From Stutzerimonas stutzeri (GTDB lineage Bacteria; Pseudomonadota; Gammaproteobacteria; Pseudomonadales; Pseudomonadaceae): DNA of 64,000 bases. Both the position numbers and the translations under genes were made by a program. Below, piece after piece: positions 34,673-43,185 of this stretch; the stretch's first letter is position 1; every line of letters begins with the position of its first letter. The stretch spans positions 2,548,660 through 2,612,659 of the forward strand of contig NZ_CP007441.1 in NCBI RefSeq assembly GCF_000590475.1, written 5' to 3'. Below the pieces are notes generated by a model. That model was given only the letters and a program-made list of their open reading frames with translations, made no database searches and was not told where the DNA came from.

Positions 34673-35692
34673 ATGCCGTTGTCGCCACTGAATCAGCGCC
34701 GCTTCGCCCTGTTCAAAGCTCACAAGCGCGGCTGGTGGTCGCTGTGGCTGTTCCTCACGCTGTTTATCCTGAGCCTGGGCGCCGAGCTGATCGCCAACGA
34801 CAAGCCGATCGTGATTCGTTTCGATGGCGGTTGGTATTTCCCGGTGTTCGAACGTTATCCAGAGACGGTGTTCGGCGGTGAGTTTCCGCTGCAGGCTGAT
34901 TACAAGGGCCCCTACATCCAGGAGCTGATCGAAAATAAGGGCGGCTGGATGATCTGGCCACCGATTCCGTTTCACCATTCCAGCATCAATTACGATCTTC
35001 AGGTCCCCGCTCCCGCCCCCCCCTCGTGGGATAACTGGCTGGGTACCGACGACCAGGGCCGGGATGTGCTTGCACGGGTCATCTACGGCTTTCGTATCTC
35101 GGTCCTATTTGCGCTAACGCTGACGCTGATCAGCTCGGTAATCGGCGTCATTGCCGGTGCACTGCAAGGGTTCTATGGCGGCTGGGTCGATCTCGTTGGG
35201 CAGCGAGTGCTGGAAATATGGTCAGGACTGCCCGTGCTTTACCTGCTCATCATTCTCGCAAGCTTCGTGCAACCCAACTTCTGGTGGTTGCTAGGCATCA
35301 TGCTGCTGTTCTCCTGGATGAGCCTGGTCGACGTGGTCCGCGCCGAGTTTCTGCGCGGCCGCAACCTTGAATACGTACGCGCGGCGCGAGCCCTTGGTAT
35401 GCGCAACGGCGCGATCATGTTCCGTCATATTCTGCCCAACGCGATGGTTTCGACCATGACTTTCATGCCGTTCATCCTGACCGGCGCGATCGGCACGCTG
35501 ACTGCCCTGGATTTCCTTGGCTTCGGCCTGCCACCAGGCGCTCCATCTCTGGGAGAGCTGGTGGCGCAAGGGAAAGCGAATTTGCAGGCGCCATGGCTAG
35601 GCATCAGTGCATTCATGGTCCTCGCGATCATGCTGACCTTGCTGGTATTTATCGGTGAGGCTGCTCGCGACGCCTTCGACCCCAGGAAATAG
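34673..35692 (+). CDS. nppC: Peptide ABC importer permease (YejE type)
   Basis: A 339-residue partner permease. One N-terminal helix (about 22-42), a long periplasmic region with GTDDQGRDVLARVIYG (typical of dipeptide permease C subunits) and the transmembrane core; the EAA loop is ARALGMRNGAIMFRHILPNA. It starts 3 bases after the first permease gene and 1 base precedes the ATPase gene. Confidence 0.9.
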   Translation: MPLSPLNQRRFALFKAHKRGWWSLWLFLTLFILSLGAELIANDKPIVIRFDGGWYFPVFERYPETVFGGEFPLQADYKGPYIQELIENKGGWMIWPPIPFHHSSINYDLQVPAPAPPSWDNWLGTDDQGRDVLARVIYGFRISVLFALTLTLISSVIGVIAGALQGFYGGWVDLVGQRVLEIWSGLPVLYLLIILASFVQPNFWWLLGIMLLFSWMSLVDVVRAEFLRGRNLEYVRAARALGMRNGAIMFRHILPNAMVSTMTFMPFILTGAIGTLTALDFLGFGLPPGAPSLGELVAQGKANLQAPWLGISAFMVLAIMLTLLVFIGEAARDAFDPRK

Positions 35693-35693
35693 C

Positions 35694-37343
35694 ATGACTG
35701 AGAATCTGATAGAGGTCCGCGATCTGGCTGTCGAGTTCATAACCGGCGGTCAGGCACAGCGAGTCGTCGAGGCGGTGAGCTTCGATATCCGCAAAGGCGA
35801 GACCCTGGCGTTGGTCGGTGAAAGCGGCTCTGGCAAGTCCGTCACTGCTCATTCGATCTTGCGTCTGCTGCCCTACCCGCTCGCGCAGCACCCGGCCGGT
35901 GAAATTCGCTACGCCGGTGAAGACCTGATCAAAGCAAGCGAGAAGCGCATGCGCGCCATACGCGGCAACCGCATCGCTATGGTGTTCCAGGAGCCGATGA
36001 CCTCGCTCAACCCGTTGCACACCATTGGCAAACAGATCAACGAAGTGCTGCAGATTCACAAGGGGCTCAACGGCAAGGCAGCCACGGCACGCACGCTCGA
36101 ACTTCTCGAACTGGTCGGAATACCGGAGCCGGCCAAGCGGATCCGAGCCTATCCCCACGAGCTGTCAGGCGGCCAGCGTCAGCGTGTGATGATCGCCATG
36201 GCATTGGCGAACGAACCCGAGTTACTTATTGCCGACGAACCGACCACCGCGCTGGACGTGACGGTACAGCTGAAAATACTTGAGCTGCTCAAGGAATTAC
36301 AGGCACGCCTGGGCATGGCTCTGCTGCTGATCAGCCATGATCTGAACCTCGTTCGCCGAATCGCTGATCACGTATGTGTCATGCAGAGCGGTCGCGTCGT
36401 CGAACAAGCATCTTGCGAAGAACTGTTCGAGTCACCGCAGCATCCTTACACCAAGGAACTGCTCGCGGCGGAACCTAGCGGCGGGCCGGTAGCGGTTGAC
36501 GGCTCGTCGCCGACGCTGCTGGAAGTAAAGGACGTGCGAGTCTGGTTTCCCATTAAAAAGGGGCTATTCAGGCACACCGTCGACCATGTGAAGGCGGTTG
36601 ATGGGGTCACGTTCAGTCTGCCAAAGGGTCAGACGCTGGGCATCGTCGGTGAAAGCGGCTCGGGAAAATCGACACTGGGATTAGCAATTTTGCGACTGTT
36701 GTCCAGCACCGGGCAGATTAGATTTCAGGATCAAGCTCTGGAGAAGATGTCCCAACGGGCGGTACGCCCTTTACGACGCCAGATGCAGGTGGTGTTCCAA
36801 GATCCTTTCGGCAGTCTCAGCCCACGGATGTCAGTCAGCCAGATCGTCGGAGAGGGGCTCAGTATCCATGGAAAGGGTTCTGCCGAGGAACAAGCGCAGA
36901 CGATCATCGATGCGCTCGTCGAGGTTGGACTCGACCCGGAAAGCCGCCATCGCTACCCTCACGAATTTTCCGGGGGGCAGCGGCAACGAATCGCCATAGC
37001 CAGGGCACTGGTACTCAAGCCTGAGCTGATCCTGCTTGATGAGCCAACCTCGGCACTGGATCGAACCGTACAACGGCAGGTGGTGGAGCTACTACGCTCG
37101 CTACAGGCCAAGTACAACCTGACCTACCTGTTCATCAGCCATGATCTGGCGGTGGTACGGGCGCTCAGTCATCAGATGATGGTGGTCAAGCAAGGCAAGG
37201 TCGTTGAACAGGGAGCAGCCGAGGCTATCTTTGCTGCTCCCCAACATCCGTATACACAGCAGTTGCTGGAATCTGCCTTTATGGTTCCAGCAACTGATGA
37301 ACAACCAGAAGAGGGACAAGCACATGGGTTTTCTTACCGGTAA
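35694..37343 (+). CDS. nppD: Peptide ABC importer ATPase, two nucleotide domains (YejF type)
   Basis: A 549-residue cytoplasmic protein with two fused ABC domains. Each has Walker A (GESGSGKS twice), signature (LSGGQRQRV in the first, FSGGQRQRI in the second) and Walker B (LLIADEPTTALD, LILLDEPTSALD). Both catalytic sites look intact. The fused form is the YejF/NppD arrangement rather than separate OppD and OppF. Its 3' end overlaps the fabI start by 20 bases. Confidence 0.92.
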   Translation: MTENLIEVRDLAVEFITGGQAQRVVEAVSFDIRKGETLALVGESGSGKSVTAHSILRLLPYPLAQHPAGEIRYAGEDLIKASEKRMRAIRGNRIAMVFQEPMTSLNPLHTIGKQINEVLQIHKGLNGKAATARTLELLELVGIPEPAKRIRAYPHELSGGQRQRVMIAMALANEPELLIADEPTTALDVTVQLKILELLKELQARLGMALLLISHDLNLVRRIADHVCVMQSGRVVEQASCEELFESPQHPYTKELLAAEPSGGPVAVDGSSPTLLEVKDVRVWFPIKKGLFRHTVDHVKAVDGVTFSLPKGQTLGIVGESGSGKSTLGLAILRLLSSTGQIRFQDQALEKMSQRAVRPLRRQMQVVFQDPFGSLSPRMSVSQIVGEGLSIHGKGSAEEQAQTIIDALVEVGLDPESRHRYPHEFSGGQRQRIAIARALVLKPELILLDEPTSALDRTVQRQVVELLRSLQAKYNLTYLFISHDLAVVRALSHQMMVVKQGKVVEQGAAEAIFAAPQHPYTQQLLESAFMVPATDEQPEEGQAHGFSYR

Positions 37344-38118
37344 GCGCGTACTGATCGTCGGCGTCGCCAGCAAGCTGTCGATTGCCTCAGGCATCGCCGC
37401 CGCCATGCATCGTGAAGGCGCCGAACTGGCATTCACCTATCAGAACGAGAAGCTCAAGGGTCGCGTCGAAGAGTTCGCCGCAGGCTGGGGCTCGGGTCCG
37501 GAGTTGTGCTTCCCGTGCGACGTCGCCAGCGACGATGAAATCGCCAAGGTTTTCGAAGAGCTGAGCCAAAAGTGGGACGGCCTGGACGGTATCGTTCACT
37601 CAGTAGGCTTCGCCCCGGGTGATCAGCTCGACGGTGACTTCACCGACGTAACGACCCGCGAAGGGTTCCGCATCGCGCACGACATCAGCGCCTACAGCCT
37701 GGTCGCATTAGCCAAGGCCGGGCGCCCAATGATGAAGGGCCGCAATGGCAGCATCCTGACGCTCTCCTACCTGGGTGCCGAGCGCACCATGCCCAACTAC
37801 AACGTAATGGGCATGGCCAAGGCCAGTCTCGAGGCAGGTGTTCGTTATCTGGCAGGCAGCCTCGGCCCGGAAGGCACTCGCGTCAACGCCGTATCCGCCG
37901 GCCCCATCCGCACGCTGGCAGCCTCCGGGATCAAAAGCTTTCGGAAGATGCTGGCGGCCAATGAAAAGCAGACACCCCTGCGCCGCAACGTCACCATCGA
38001 GGAAGTCGGCAATGCCGGCGCGTTCCTCTGCTCTGATCTAGCATCTGGTATCAGCGGAGAAATTCTTTACGTCGACGGCGGCTTCAACACTACCGCAATG
38101 GGCGCGATGGAAGATTGA
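37324..38118 (+). CDS. fabI: Enoyl-ACP reductase FabI
   Basis: A 264-residue NADH-dependent enoyl-ACP reductase, last step of each fatty-acid elongation cycle and the triclosan target. N-terminal GVASKLSIASG is the FabI form of the cofactor motif; the catalytic residues are Tyr149, Tyr159 and Lys166. Start ATG 37324 has AGAGGGA at 7 nt and lies inside the ATPase gene (20-base overlap), so it can be read from the importer mRNA; it may also have its own promoter inside that gene. Confidence 0.95.
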   Translation: MGFLTGKRVLIVGVASKLSIASGIAAAMHREGAELAFTYQNEKLKGRVEEFAAGWGSGPELCFPCDVASDDEIAKVFEELSQKWDGLDGIVHSVGFAPGDQLDGDFTDVTTREGFRIAHDISAYSLVALAKAGRPMMKGRNGSILTLSYLGAERTMPNYNVMGMAKASLEAGVRYLAGSLGPEGTRVNAVSAGPIRTLAASGIKSFRKMLAANEKQTPLRRNVTIEEVGNAGAFLCSDLASGISGEILYVDGGFNTTAMGAMED

Positions 38119-38131
38119 TTTTTACCGCTCA

Positions 38132-38164
38132 CAAAAAAACCGCATCCAGGATGCGGTTTTTTTT
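38132..38164. terminator. Bidirectional terminator between fabI and ppiD
   Basis: CCGCATCC-A-GGATGCGG with A7 before and T8 after, placed between the convergent stops of fabI (38118) and ppiD (38188). Works for both strands. Confidence 0.92.
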
Positions 38165-38187
38165 GTCTTGCCGTTATCCACGCTTGA

Positions 38188-40044
38188 TCAGAAGGTTTCG
38201 ATCTCGGCGTCGGTATGCAGCATCTCACGGTAAGCCGCGAAGTCTTGCTGACCGCTGCGCGAGGCCAGGAAGCGCCTGTAGTTCTGCTTGTCCTCTTCCG
38301 AAAGCTCGGTTTTCGGCTCGCTGACACCATTCAGACGTACAACGACGAAATCCCCATCCGCAAGACGAACACTGCCGTAAGTCGGTTTATCGGTCGCCTC
38401 AGGCTTCGGCATGCGGAACACCTGCTGAAGCACCGCCGGTTCCATGCCTTCCTGGTTGCGCGAAGCGGCCTCCACCAGATTCCATGGCTGATCCGCCTGC
38501 TCTCCTCCATCACGCAGCGTCGCGATCATTCGTTCACCCGCTTCACGCGCCTGTTCGGCTGCCTTGCTGCGCTGTAGCTGGGCAACGATGTCATCCTTCA
38601 CAGAATCGAAAGGCAGCACTTCCGGTTGCAGATGCTCTTTCGCACGCACCGCAACGACGGTGTCCGGATCCAGTTCGATAACACTACTATTGGCAGCATC
38701 GATCAGAACCTCGTCGCTGAACGCCGCCTGAACAACCTGCCTATTGGCTGCGATGCCAGTACCACCCTCACGTCCGAACGCCTCTGTCGTCTGCACGGAC
38801 AAGCCCAACTCCTGCGCCGGCTGGGCAAGATCGGATGACTCGAATGCGGTGTCTTCCAATTGCTTGCTCGCCTCGACAAAACGCTGTTCAACCTGCTGCG
38901 CCTTGAGCTCACGTACCAGCTCCGGCTTCAGGCTCTCCAGCGTCGGAACTTCGGGTGACTGCAGATCCAACAACTTGATCAGATGCCAGCCGAAATCGGA
39001 ACGCACCGGAGCCGACACCTGGCCTTCATTGAGTGCATACAACGCCTTTTCGAAAGCCGGGTCATAAACGCCCGGCCCGGCAAAGCCCAGATCGCCGCCA
39101 TCATTGGCCGAGCCAGGATCCTGTGAGACCTCTTTGGCCAGTGCCGCGAAATCCTCACCGCTAGCCAAGCGCTTGGCAATCTCCTCGATCTTTTTCTTCG
39201 CATCGGCGTCGCTGGCGTCATCGGCCTCGATCAGAATATGCGCCGCACGGCGCTGCTCCGCCAGACTAGCGATGCGCTGCTGATAAAGGTCATTCACTTG
39301 CTCATCCGAGACGTCGACCTGATCAAAGAACGATTCCTTGTTCAATTCGACATATTCGAGAACAACCTGCTCCGGCGAGCGAAAACGATCAGTGTTCTGC
39401 TCGTAGTATTCACGCGTCTCTTCGTCACTGACCTCAACCGCAGCCGCATCTGCCTGCACGGTAATGGTGGCGAAATCGCGGGTTTGCTGCTCCAGGCGAG
39501 CAAAGGCTTCGATCTGCTCATCCGTAACGAAGCCGGAACCGGAAATACCAGCGCGCAACTGGCCAGTCAGCATTTCCTGTTTCAGCAGCTCGCGGAATTG
39601 GAGGCGTGTGTAGCCCATCTGCTGAATGACCTGATCGAACCGCGCTGCGTTGAAAGCGCCGTCTACGGTAAATTCCGGTGTTTGCAAAATCAGCTGATCG
39701 AGCGCGGTCTCGGAGAAGGCGAAGTCGGCGTCACGCGCACCTTGCAGCAACAGCGCACGATCAATGAGCGCGCGCAGGGATGACTCGCGTACCAGTTTGT
39801 CATCCAACAGCGAGGGATCGAAATTGCTCCCCAACTGCTGAGCCAGCTGCCGACGCTGCATGTTCATGGCTTGGTTGAGCTCGCCCAGCGAGATCTCCTC
39901 ACCGTTGACCTCAGCGGCATTCCGGCTGTTGCTGGCGGCATTGAAGATGGCATCAAAGCCGGTCAGCGCCAGTAGCATAACGATGATGCCGATGATGGTT
40001 TTGGCAATCCAGCCTTGTGAATTGTCCCTGATGTTCTGAAGCAT
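38188..40044 (-). CDS. ppiD: Periplasmic folding factor PpiD
   Basis: A 618-residue inner-membrane-anchored SurA-like chaperone. Helix at about 12-33 (IAKTIIGIIVMLLALTGF), a SurA-N-like region to about 220, a parvulin domain at about 260-360 (RAAHILIEADD.. GDLGFAGPGVY..) and a C-terminal helical region. It assists outer-membrane protein folding at the Sec exit; parvulin activity is often lost in PpiD. ATG 40044 has TGGGGGA upstream; the longer frame reaches into the hupB terminator and is not used. Confidence 0.92.
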   Translation of the reverse strand: MLQNIRDNSQGWIAKTIIGIIVMLLALTGFDAIFNAASNSRNAAEVNGEEISLGELNQAMNMQRRQLAQQLGSNFDPSLLDDKLVRESSLRALIDRALLLQGARDADFAFSETALDQLILQTPEFTVDGAFNAARFDQVIQQMGYTRLQFRELLKQEMLTGQLRAGISGSGFVTDEQIEAFARLEQQTRDFATITVQADAAAVEVSDEETREYYEQNTDRFRSPEQVVLEYVELNKESFFDQVDVSDEQVNDLYQQRIASLAEQRRAAHILIEADDASDADAKKKIEEIAKRLASGEDFAALAKEVSQDPGSANDGGDLGFAGPGVYDPAFEKALYALNEGQVSAPVRSDFGWHLIKLLDLQSPEVPTLESLKPELVRELKAQQVEQRFVEASKQLEDTAFESSDLAQPAQELGLSVQTTEAFGREGGTGIAANRQVVQAAFSDEVLIDAANSSVIELDPDTVVAVRAKEHLQPEVLPFDSVKDDIVAQLQRSKAAEQAREAGERMIATLRDGGEQADQPWNLVEAASRNQEGMEPAVLQQVFRMPKPEATDKPTYGSVRLADGDFVVVRLNGVSEPKTELSEEDKQNYRRFLASRSGQQDFAAYREMLHTDAEIETF

Positions 40045-40099
40045 GCGTCCCCCAGGAGTCAGCTGCGCAATGTTTTCTGCAGCACGGGTGGAATCCGGA

Positions 40100-40130
40100 T
40101 AAAAGAAAGGCGCATCCAGGGATGCGCCTT
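40100..40130 (-). terminator. Rho-independent terminator of hupB
   Basis: AAGGCGCATCC and GGATGCGCCTT form a perfect 11-bp stem with a 2-base loop (40107-40130), followed on the minus strand by TCTTTTAT. It lies 124 bases after the hupB stop. Confidence 0.85.
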
Positions 40131-40140
40131 CTCGGAGCTT

Positions 40141-40211
40141 TTGGAGCGGTTGAGCTTTATCCCCCAAGCCCGAACGCAACAGGCAACTGCCTGTTCGACT
40201 AACCGCTCCAA
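40141..40211 (-). ncRNA. Structured RNA candidate in hupB 3' region
   Basis: A closing stem of 11 perfect pairs (TTGGAGCGGTT with AACCGCTCCAA) encloses a perfect 8-bp hairpin (AACAGGCA-GT-TGCCTGTT) and a second 6-bp hairpin (GGGCTT with AAGCTC, one G-U) with loop GGGGGATA. The result is a 71-base three-way junction, followed 10 bases later by the hupB terminator. It is too short and lacks the T-arm sequence for a tRNA. Candidate 3'-UTR small RNA or mRNA-stability element. Confidence 0.5.
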
Positions 40212-40253
40212 GCCAGGCCAGCGCTAACTGGCAACCGGCCGGATCGAAAACGC

Positions 40254-40526
40254 TTAGTTGACAGCGTCTTTCAGAGCCTTGCCAGCTTTGAAACCCGGGA
40301 TCTTGGCCGCAGCGATGTTGATTGGCTTGCCAGTCTGCGGGTTACGGCCAGTACGAGCAGCACGTTCCTTGACAGCGAAAGTACCGAAACCAACCAGCAC
40401 CACGGAATCACCAGCCTTCAGGGCGCCAGTGACGGATTCAATCACTGCATCCAGCGCGCGGCCAGCAACAGCTTTCGGGATATCAGCAGATGCAGCGATG
40501 GCATCGATCAGTTCCGACTTGTTCAC
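40254..40526 (-). CDS. hupB: DNA-binding protein HU-beta
   Basis: A 90-residue histone-like protein with the HU signature GFGTFAVKERAARTGRNPQTG, whose two-stranded arms bend DNA around RNPQTG. The start codon is GTG at 40526 with AGGGGAC upstream. It sits between lon and ppiD, as in other gammaproteobacteria. A separate strong promoter lies 92-121 bases upstream. Confidence 0.95.
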   Translation of the reverse strand: MNKSELIDAIAASADIPKAVAGRALDAVIESVTGALKAGDSVVLVGFGTFAVKERAARTGRNPQTGKPINIAAAKIPGFKAGKALKDAVN

Positions 40527-40617
40527 TCTAAGTCCCCTTATTTCTGTTGAGTCGTATCTTTAATTTTTTGGGTGTTAAGCAAAGCGGTGCTGAAATAGCA
40601 GCAACACAGAGGGCCGG

Positions 40618-40647
40618 CTTATATCAAGGCCACCGAAAATGTGTCAA
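40618..40647 (-). promoter_or_regulatory. Strong sigma-70 promoter of hupB
   Basis: On the minus strand: perfect TTGACA (40647-40642), an 18-base spacer and TATAAG (40623-40618, 5/6). The leader to the GTG start would be about 85 bases. Confidence 0.7.
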
Positions 40648-40661
40648 CAAAGCCTTTCAGA

Positions 40662-43058
40662 CTAATGCGTGCTGATTCGCTCCTTGGAATCAGACTCGCG
40701 CTTGTCGTCCTTTGCAACAATATCGGGAGCCGCATCGGGCAAGGGCTCCGGCGCGTATTGCAGCGCAATTTGGAGGACTTCGTCAATCCACTTCACCGGT
40801 TTAATCTGGAGGTCCTGCTTAATATTCTCAGGAATCTCTTTTAGATCACGTTGATTTTCTTCAGGAATGATCACCGTCTTGATTCCACCGCGATGTGCGG
40901 CAAGCAATTTCTCCTTCAGCCCCCCGATAGCCAAGACCTGCCCCCGCAACGTGATCTCCCCGGTCATCGCCACTTCAGCGCGAACAGGAATCTGCGTCAG
41001 CGCCGATACGAGCGCGGTACACATCCCGATTCCTGCGCTTGGACCATCCTTGGGCGTTGCACCCTCGGGTACATGGATGTGTATGTCCTGCTTCTCGTGG
41101 AAATCTACCGGAATGCCCAGGCTCTTGGCTCGGCTACGTACAACCGTAAGTGCCGCGGTGATCGATTCTCCCATCACATCACCCAGCGAGCCCGTCTTTG
41201 TCAGCCGGCCCTTGCCTGGAACTACAGCCGCCTCGATAGTAAGCAACTCGCCGCCAACCTGAGTCCATGCCAAACCAGTGACCTGGCCGACTTGGTCCTG
41301 TTGCTCTGCAAGCCCATAGCGGAATTTGCGTACGCCAAGGAAATGCTCCAGCGAATCAGCGGTAACCTTCACTTCGAAGCTCTTTTCCGCCGCATGCTCC
41401 TTGACTACCTTGCGGCAGACCTTCGCAACCTGGCGCTCCAGACCACGAACGCCCGCCTCGCGGGTGTAATAACGGATGATGTCGCGGATGGCTTCCTCGT
41501 CAAAGAGCAGCTCGGCCTTTTTCAGTCCATTGGCCTGAACTTGCTTCGGAACCAGGTAGCGAATCGCGATATTGATCTTTTCGTCCTCGGTATACCCGGG
41601 AAGACGGATGATCTCCATGCGGTCCAGCAGCGGCGCCGGAATATTCATGGAGTTTGCGGTGCAGAGAAACATTACGTCGGACAGGTCGTAATCGACTTCG
41701 AGGTAATGATCATTGAAATTATGGTTCTGCTCTGGATCAAGCACTTCGAGCAGTGCGGAAGCCGGATCGCCTCGCATGTCGTTGCCCATCTTGTCGATCT
41801 CATCAAGCAGGAACAGCGGATTGCGAACCCCGACCTTGCTCATTTTCTGGATCAACCGGCCAGGCATCGAGCCGATGTAGGTCCGGCGATGGCCCCTAAT
41901 TTCAGCCTCGTCCCGCACGCCACCCAGTGCCATCCGCACGAACTTACGATTGGTCGAGCGCGCAATGGACTCTGCCAGCGAGGTCTTACCCACACCAGGA
42001 GGACCGACCAGGCACAAGACAGGCCCCTTGAGTTTTTTCACACGCTTCTGGACTGCGAGGTACTCCAGAATACGATCTTTCACTTCCTCTAGACCGTAGT
42101 GGTCGGTATCAAGCACTTCCTCAGCCTTGGCCAAGTCCAGACGCACCTTGCTGGCGGCTTTCCACGGCACATTCACAAGCCAGTCGATGTAAGTCCGGAC
42201 CACGGTAGCCTCAGCCGACATCGGAGACATCTGCTTGAGCTTGTTCAGTTCGGTTGTCGCCTTGGCATGCGCATCTTTGCTAAGACCGGCATTTTCGATG
42301 CGTTTCTTCAGGTCATCGACTTCGTTGTGGCCTTCATCGATATCGCCCAGCTCTTTCTGAATGGCCTTCATCTGCTCATTCAGGTAGTACTCGCGCTGGC
42401 TGCGCTCCATTTGCTTCTTGACGCGGCCGCGGATGCGTTTCTCCACCTGCAGCAGGTCGATTTCGGCGTCTAACAGCGCGAGTACATGTTCGACACGGGC
42501 AGGCAGGTCGGTGATTTCGAGAATGGCCTGCTTCTGCTCGATCTTCAGTGCCATGTGCGCAGCCATGGTATCTACCAGGCGTGCGGGCTCATCAATGCTT
42601 GCCAGCGATGAAAGCACCTCGGAGGGAACCTTCTTACCGAGCTGTACGTATTGTTCAAACTGGCTTAGCAGACTGCGGGTAAAGACTTCCGCCTCGCGCT
42701 CTTCGATTTCCGATTCGTCGATCAGCGAGACTTCAGCGCGGCAGTGATCGTCCACGTCGAAGAAGCGGTCGATAACACCACGCTGTTCACCTTCGACGAG
42801 CACCTTGACGGTGCCATCCGGCAGCTTGAGCAGCTGAAGCACGGTGGCAACCGTACCCACACGGTACAGAGCCTCTTCGGCCGGATCGTCATCGGCCGGA
42901 TTTTTCTGGGCCAGAAGCAGTATCTGCTTGTCACCGGCCATTGCGGATTCGAGGGCCTCGATGGATTTTTCCCGGCCAACGAACAGCGGAATCACCATGT
43001 GCGGGTAGACCACTACGTCGCGCAGCGGCAAAAGGGGCAATTCGATGGTTGTCTTCAT
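40662..43058 (-). CDS. lon: ATP-dependent protease Lon
   Basis: A 798-residue AAA+ protease: substrate-binding N-domain (to about 310), ATPase with Walker A GPPGVGKT (352-359) and Walker B FLLDEIDK (417-423), sensor segments, and a protease domain with the Ser674-Lys716 dyad (KDGPSAG, GGLKEK). It degrades misfolded and regulatory proteins, forming a hexamer in the cytoplasm. ATG 43058 has only a weak GAG ribosome site. A possible sigma-32 promoter lies just upstream. It follows clpX by 127 bases on the same strand. Confidence 0.96.
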   Translation of the reverse strand: MKTTIELPLLPLRDVVVYPHMVIPLFVGREKSIEALESAMAGDKQILLLAQKNPADDDPAEEALYRVGTVATVLQLLKLPDGTVKVLVEGEQRGVIDRFFDVDDHCRAEVSLIDESEIEEREAEVFTRSLLSQFEQYVQLGKKVPSEVLSSLASIDEPARLVDTMAAHMALKIEQKQAILEITDLPARVEHVLALLDAEIDLLQVEKRIRGRVKKQMERSQREYYLNEQMKAIQKELGDIDEGHNEVDDLKKRIENAGLSKDAHAKATTELNKLKQMSPMSAEATVVRTYIDWLVNVPWKAASKVRLDLAKAEEVLDTDHYGLEEVKDRILEYLAVQKRVKKLKGPVLCLVGPPGVGKTSLAESIARSTNRKFVRMALGGVRDEAEIRGHRRTYIGSMPGRLIQKMSKVGVRNPLFLLDEIDKMGNDMRGDPASALLEVLDPEQNHNFNDHYLEVDYDLSDVMFLCTANSMNIPAPLLDRMEIIRLPGYTEDEKINIAIRYLVPKQVQANGLKKAELLFDEEAIRDIIRYYTREAGVRGLERQVAKVCRKVVKEHAAEKSFEVKVTADSLEHFLGVRKFRYGLAEQQDQVGQVTGLAWTQVGGELLTIEAAVVPGKGRLTKTGSLGDVMGESITAALTVVRSRAKSLGIPVDFHEKQDIHIHVPEGATPKDGPSAGIGMCTALVSALTQIPVRAEVAMTGEITLRGQVLAIGGLKEKLLAAHRGGIKTVIIPEENQRDLKEIPENIKQDLQIKPVKWIDEVLQIALQYAPEPLPDAAPDIVAKDDKRESDSKERISTH

Positions 43059-43089
43059 AAATTCAGCTCTACGACGGCCATACGGCGGT

Positions 43090-43115
43090 AAACGGGAGAC
43101 ACTCTGGCAATCAAG
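43090..43115 (-). promoter_or_regulatory. Possible sigma-32 heat-shock promoter of lon
   Basis: On the minus strand CTTGAT (43115-43110) is followed after 13 bases by CCCGTTT (43096-43090), compared with the consensus CTTGAA and CCCCATnT. The -10 part is imperfect. Lon is heat-induced in other bacteria, which makes the match plausible. Confidence 0.35.
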
Positions 43116-43151
43116 ATGAGGGCATGCAGGGCAAAAAACAAGGATGCTAGA

Positions 43152-43179
43152 GAAAAGCAAAGGGGCCCGGAGGCCCCTT
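43152..43179 (-). terminator. Rho-independent terminator of clpX
   Basis: AAGGGGCC (43160-43167) pairs with GGCCCCTT (43172-43179) around CGGA; on the minus strand the stem is followed by TGCTTTTCT. It lies just after the clpX stop at 43186. Confidence 0.8.
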
Positions 43180-43185
43180 GTGCTG

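Noticed and set aside
40141..40211. tRNA-like fold after hupB
   Set aside because: Only 71 bases, no T-arm TTC consensus, no plausible anticodon loop; kept as an unclassified structured RNA instead.
40851..42092. 413-codon plus-strand open frame opposite lon
   Set aside because: Antisense shadow of the Lon ATPase and protease domains.
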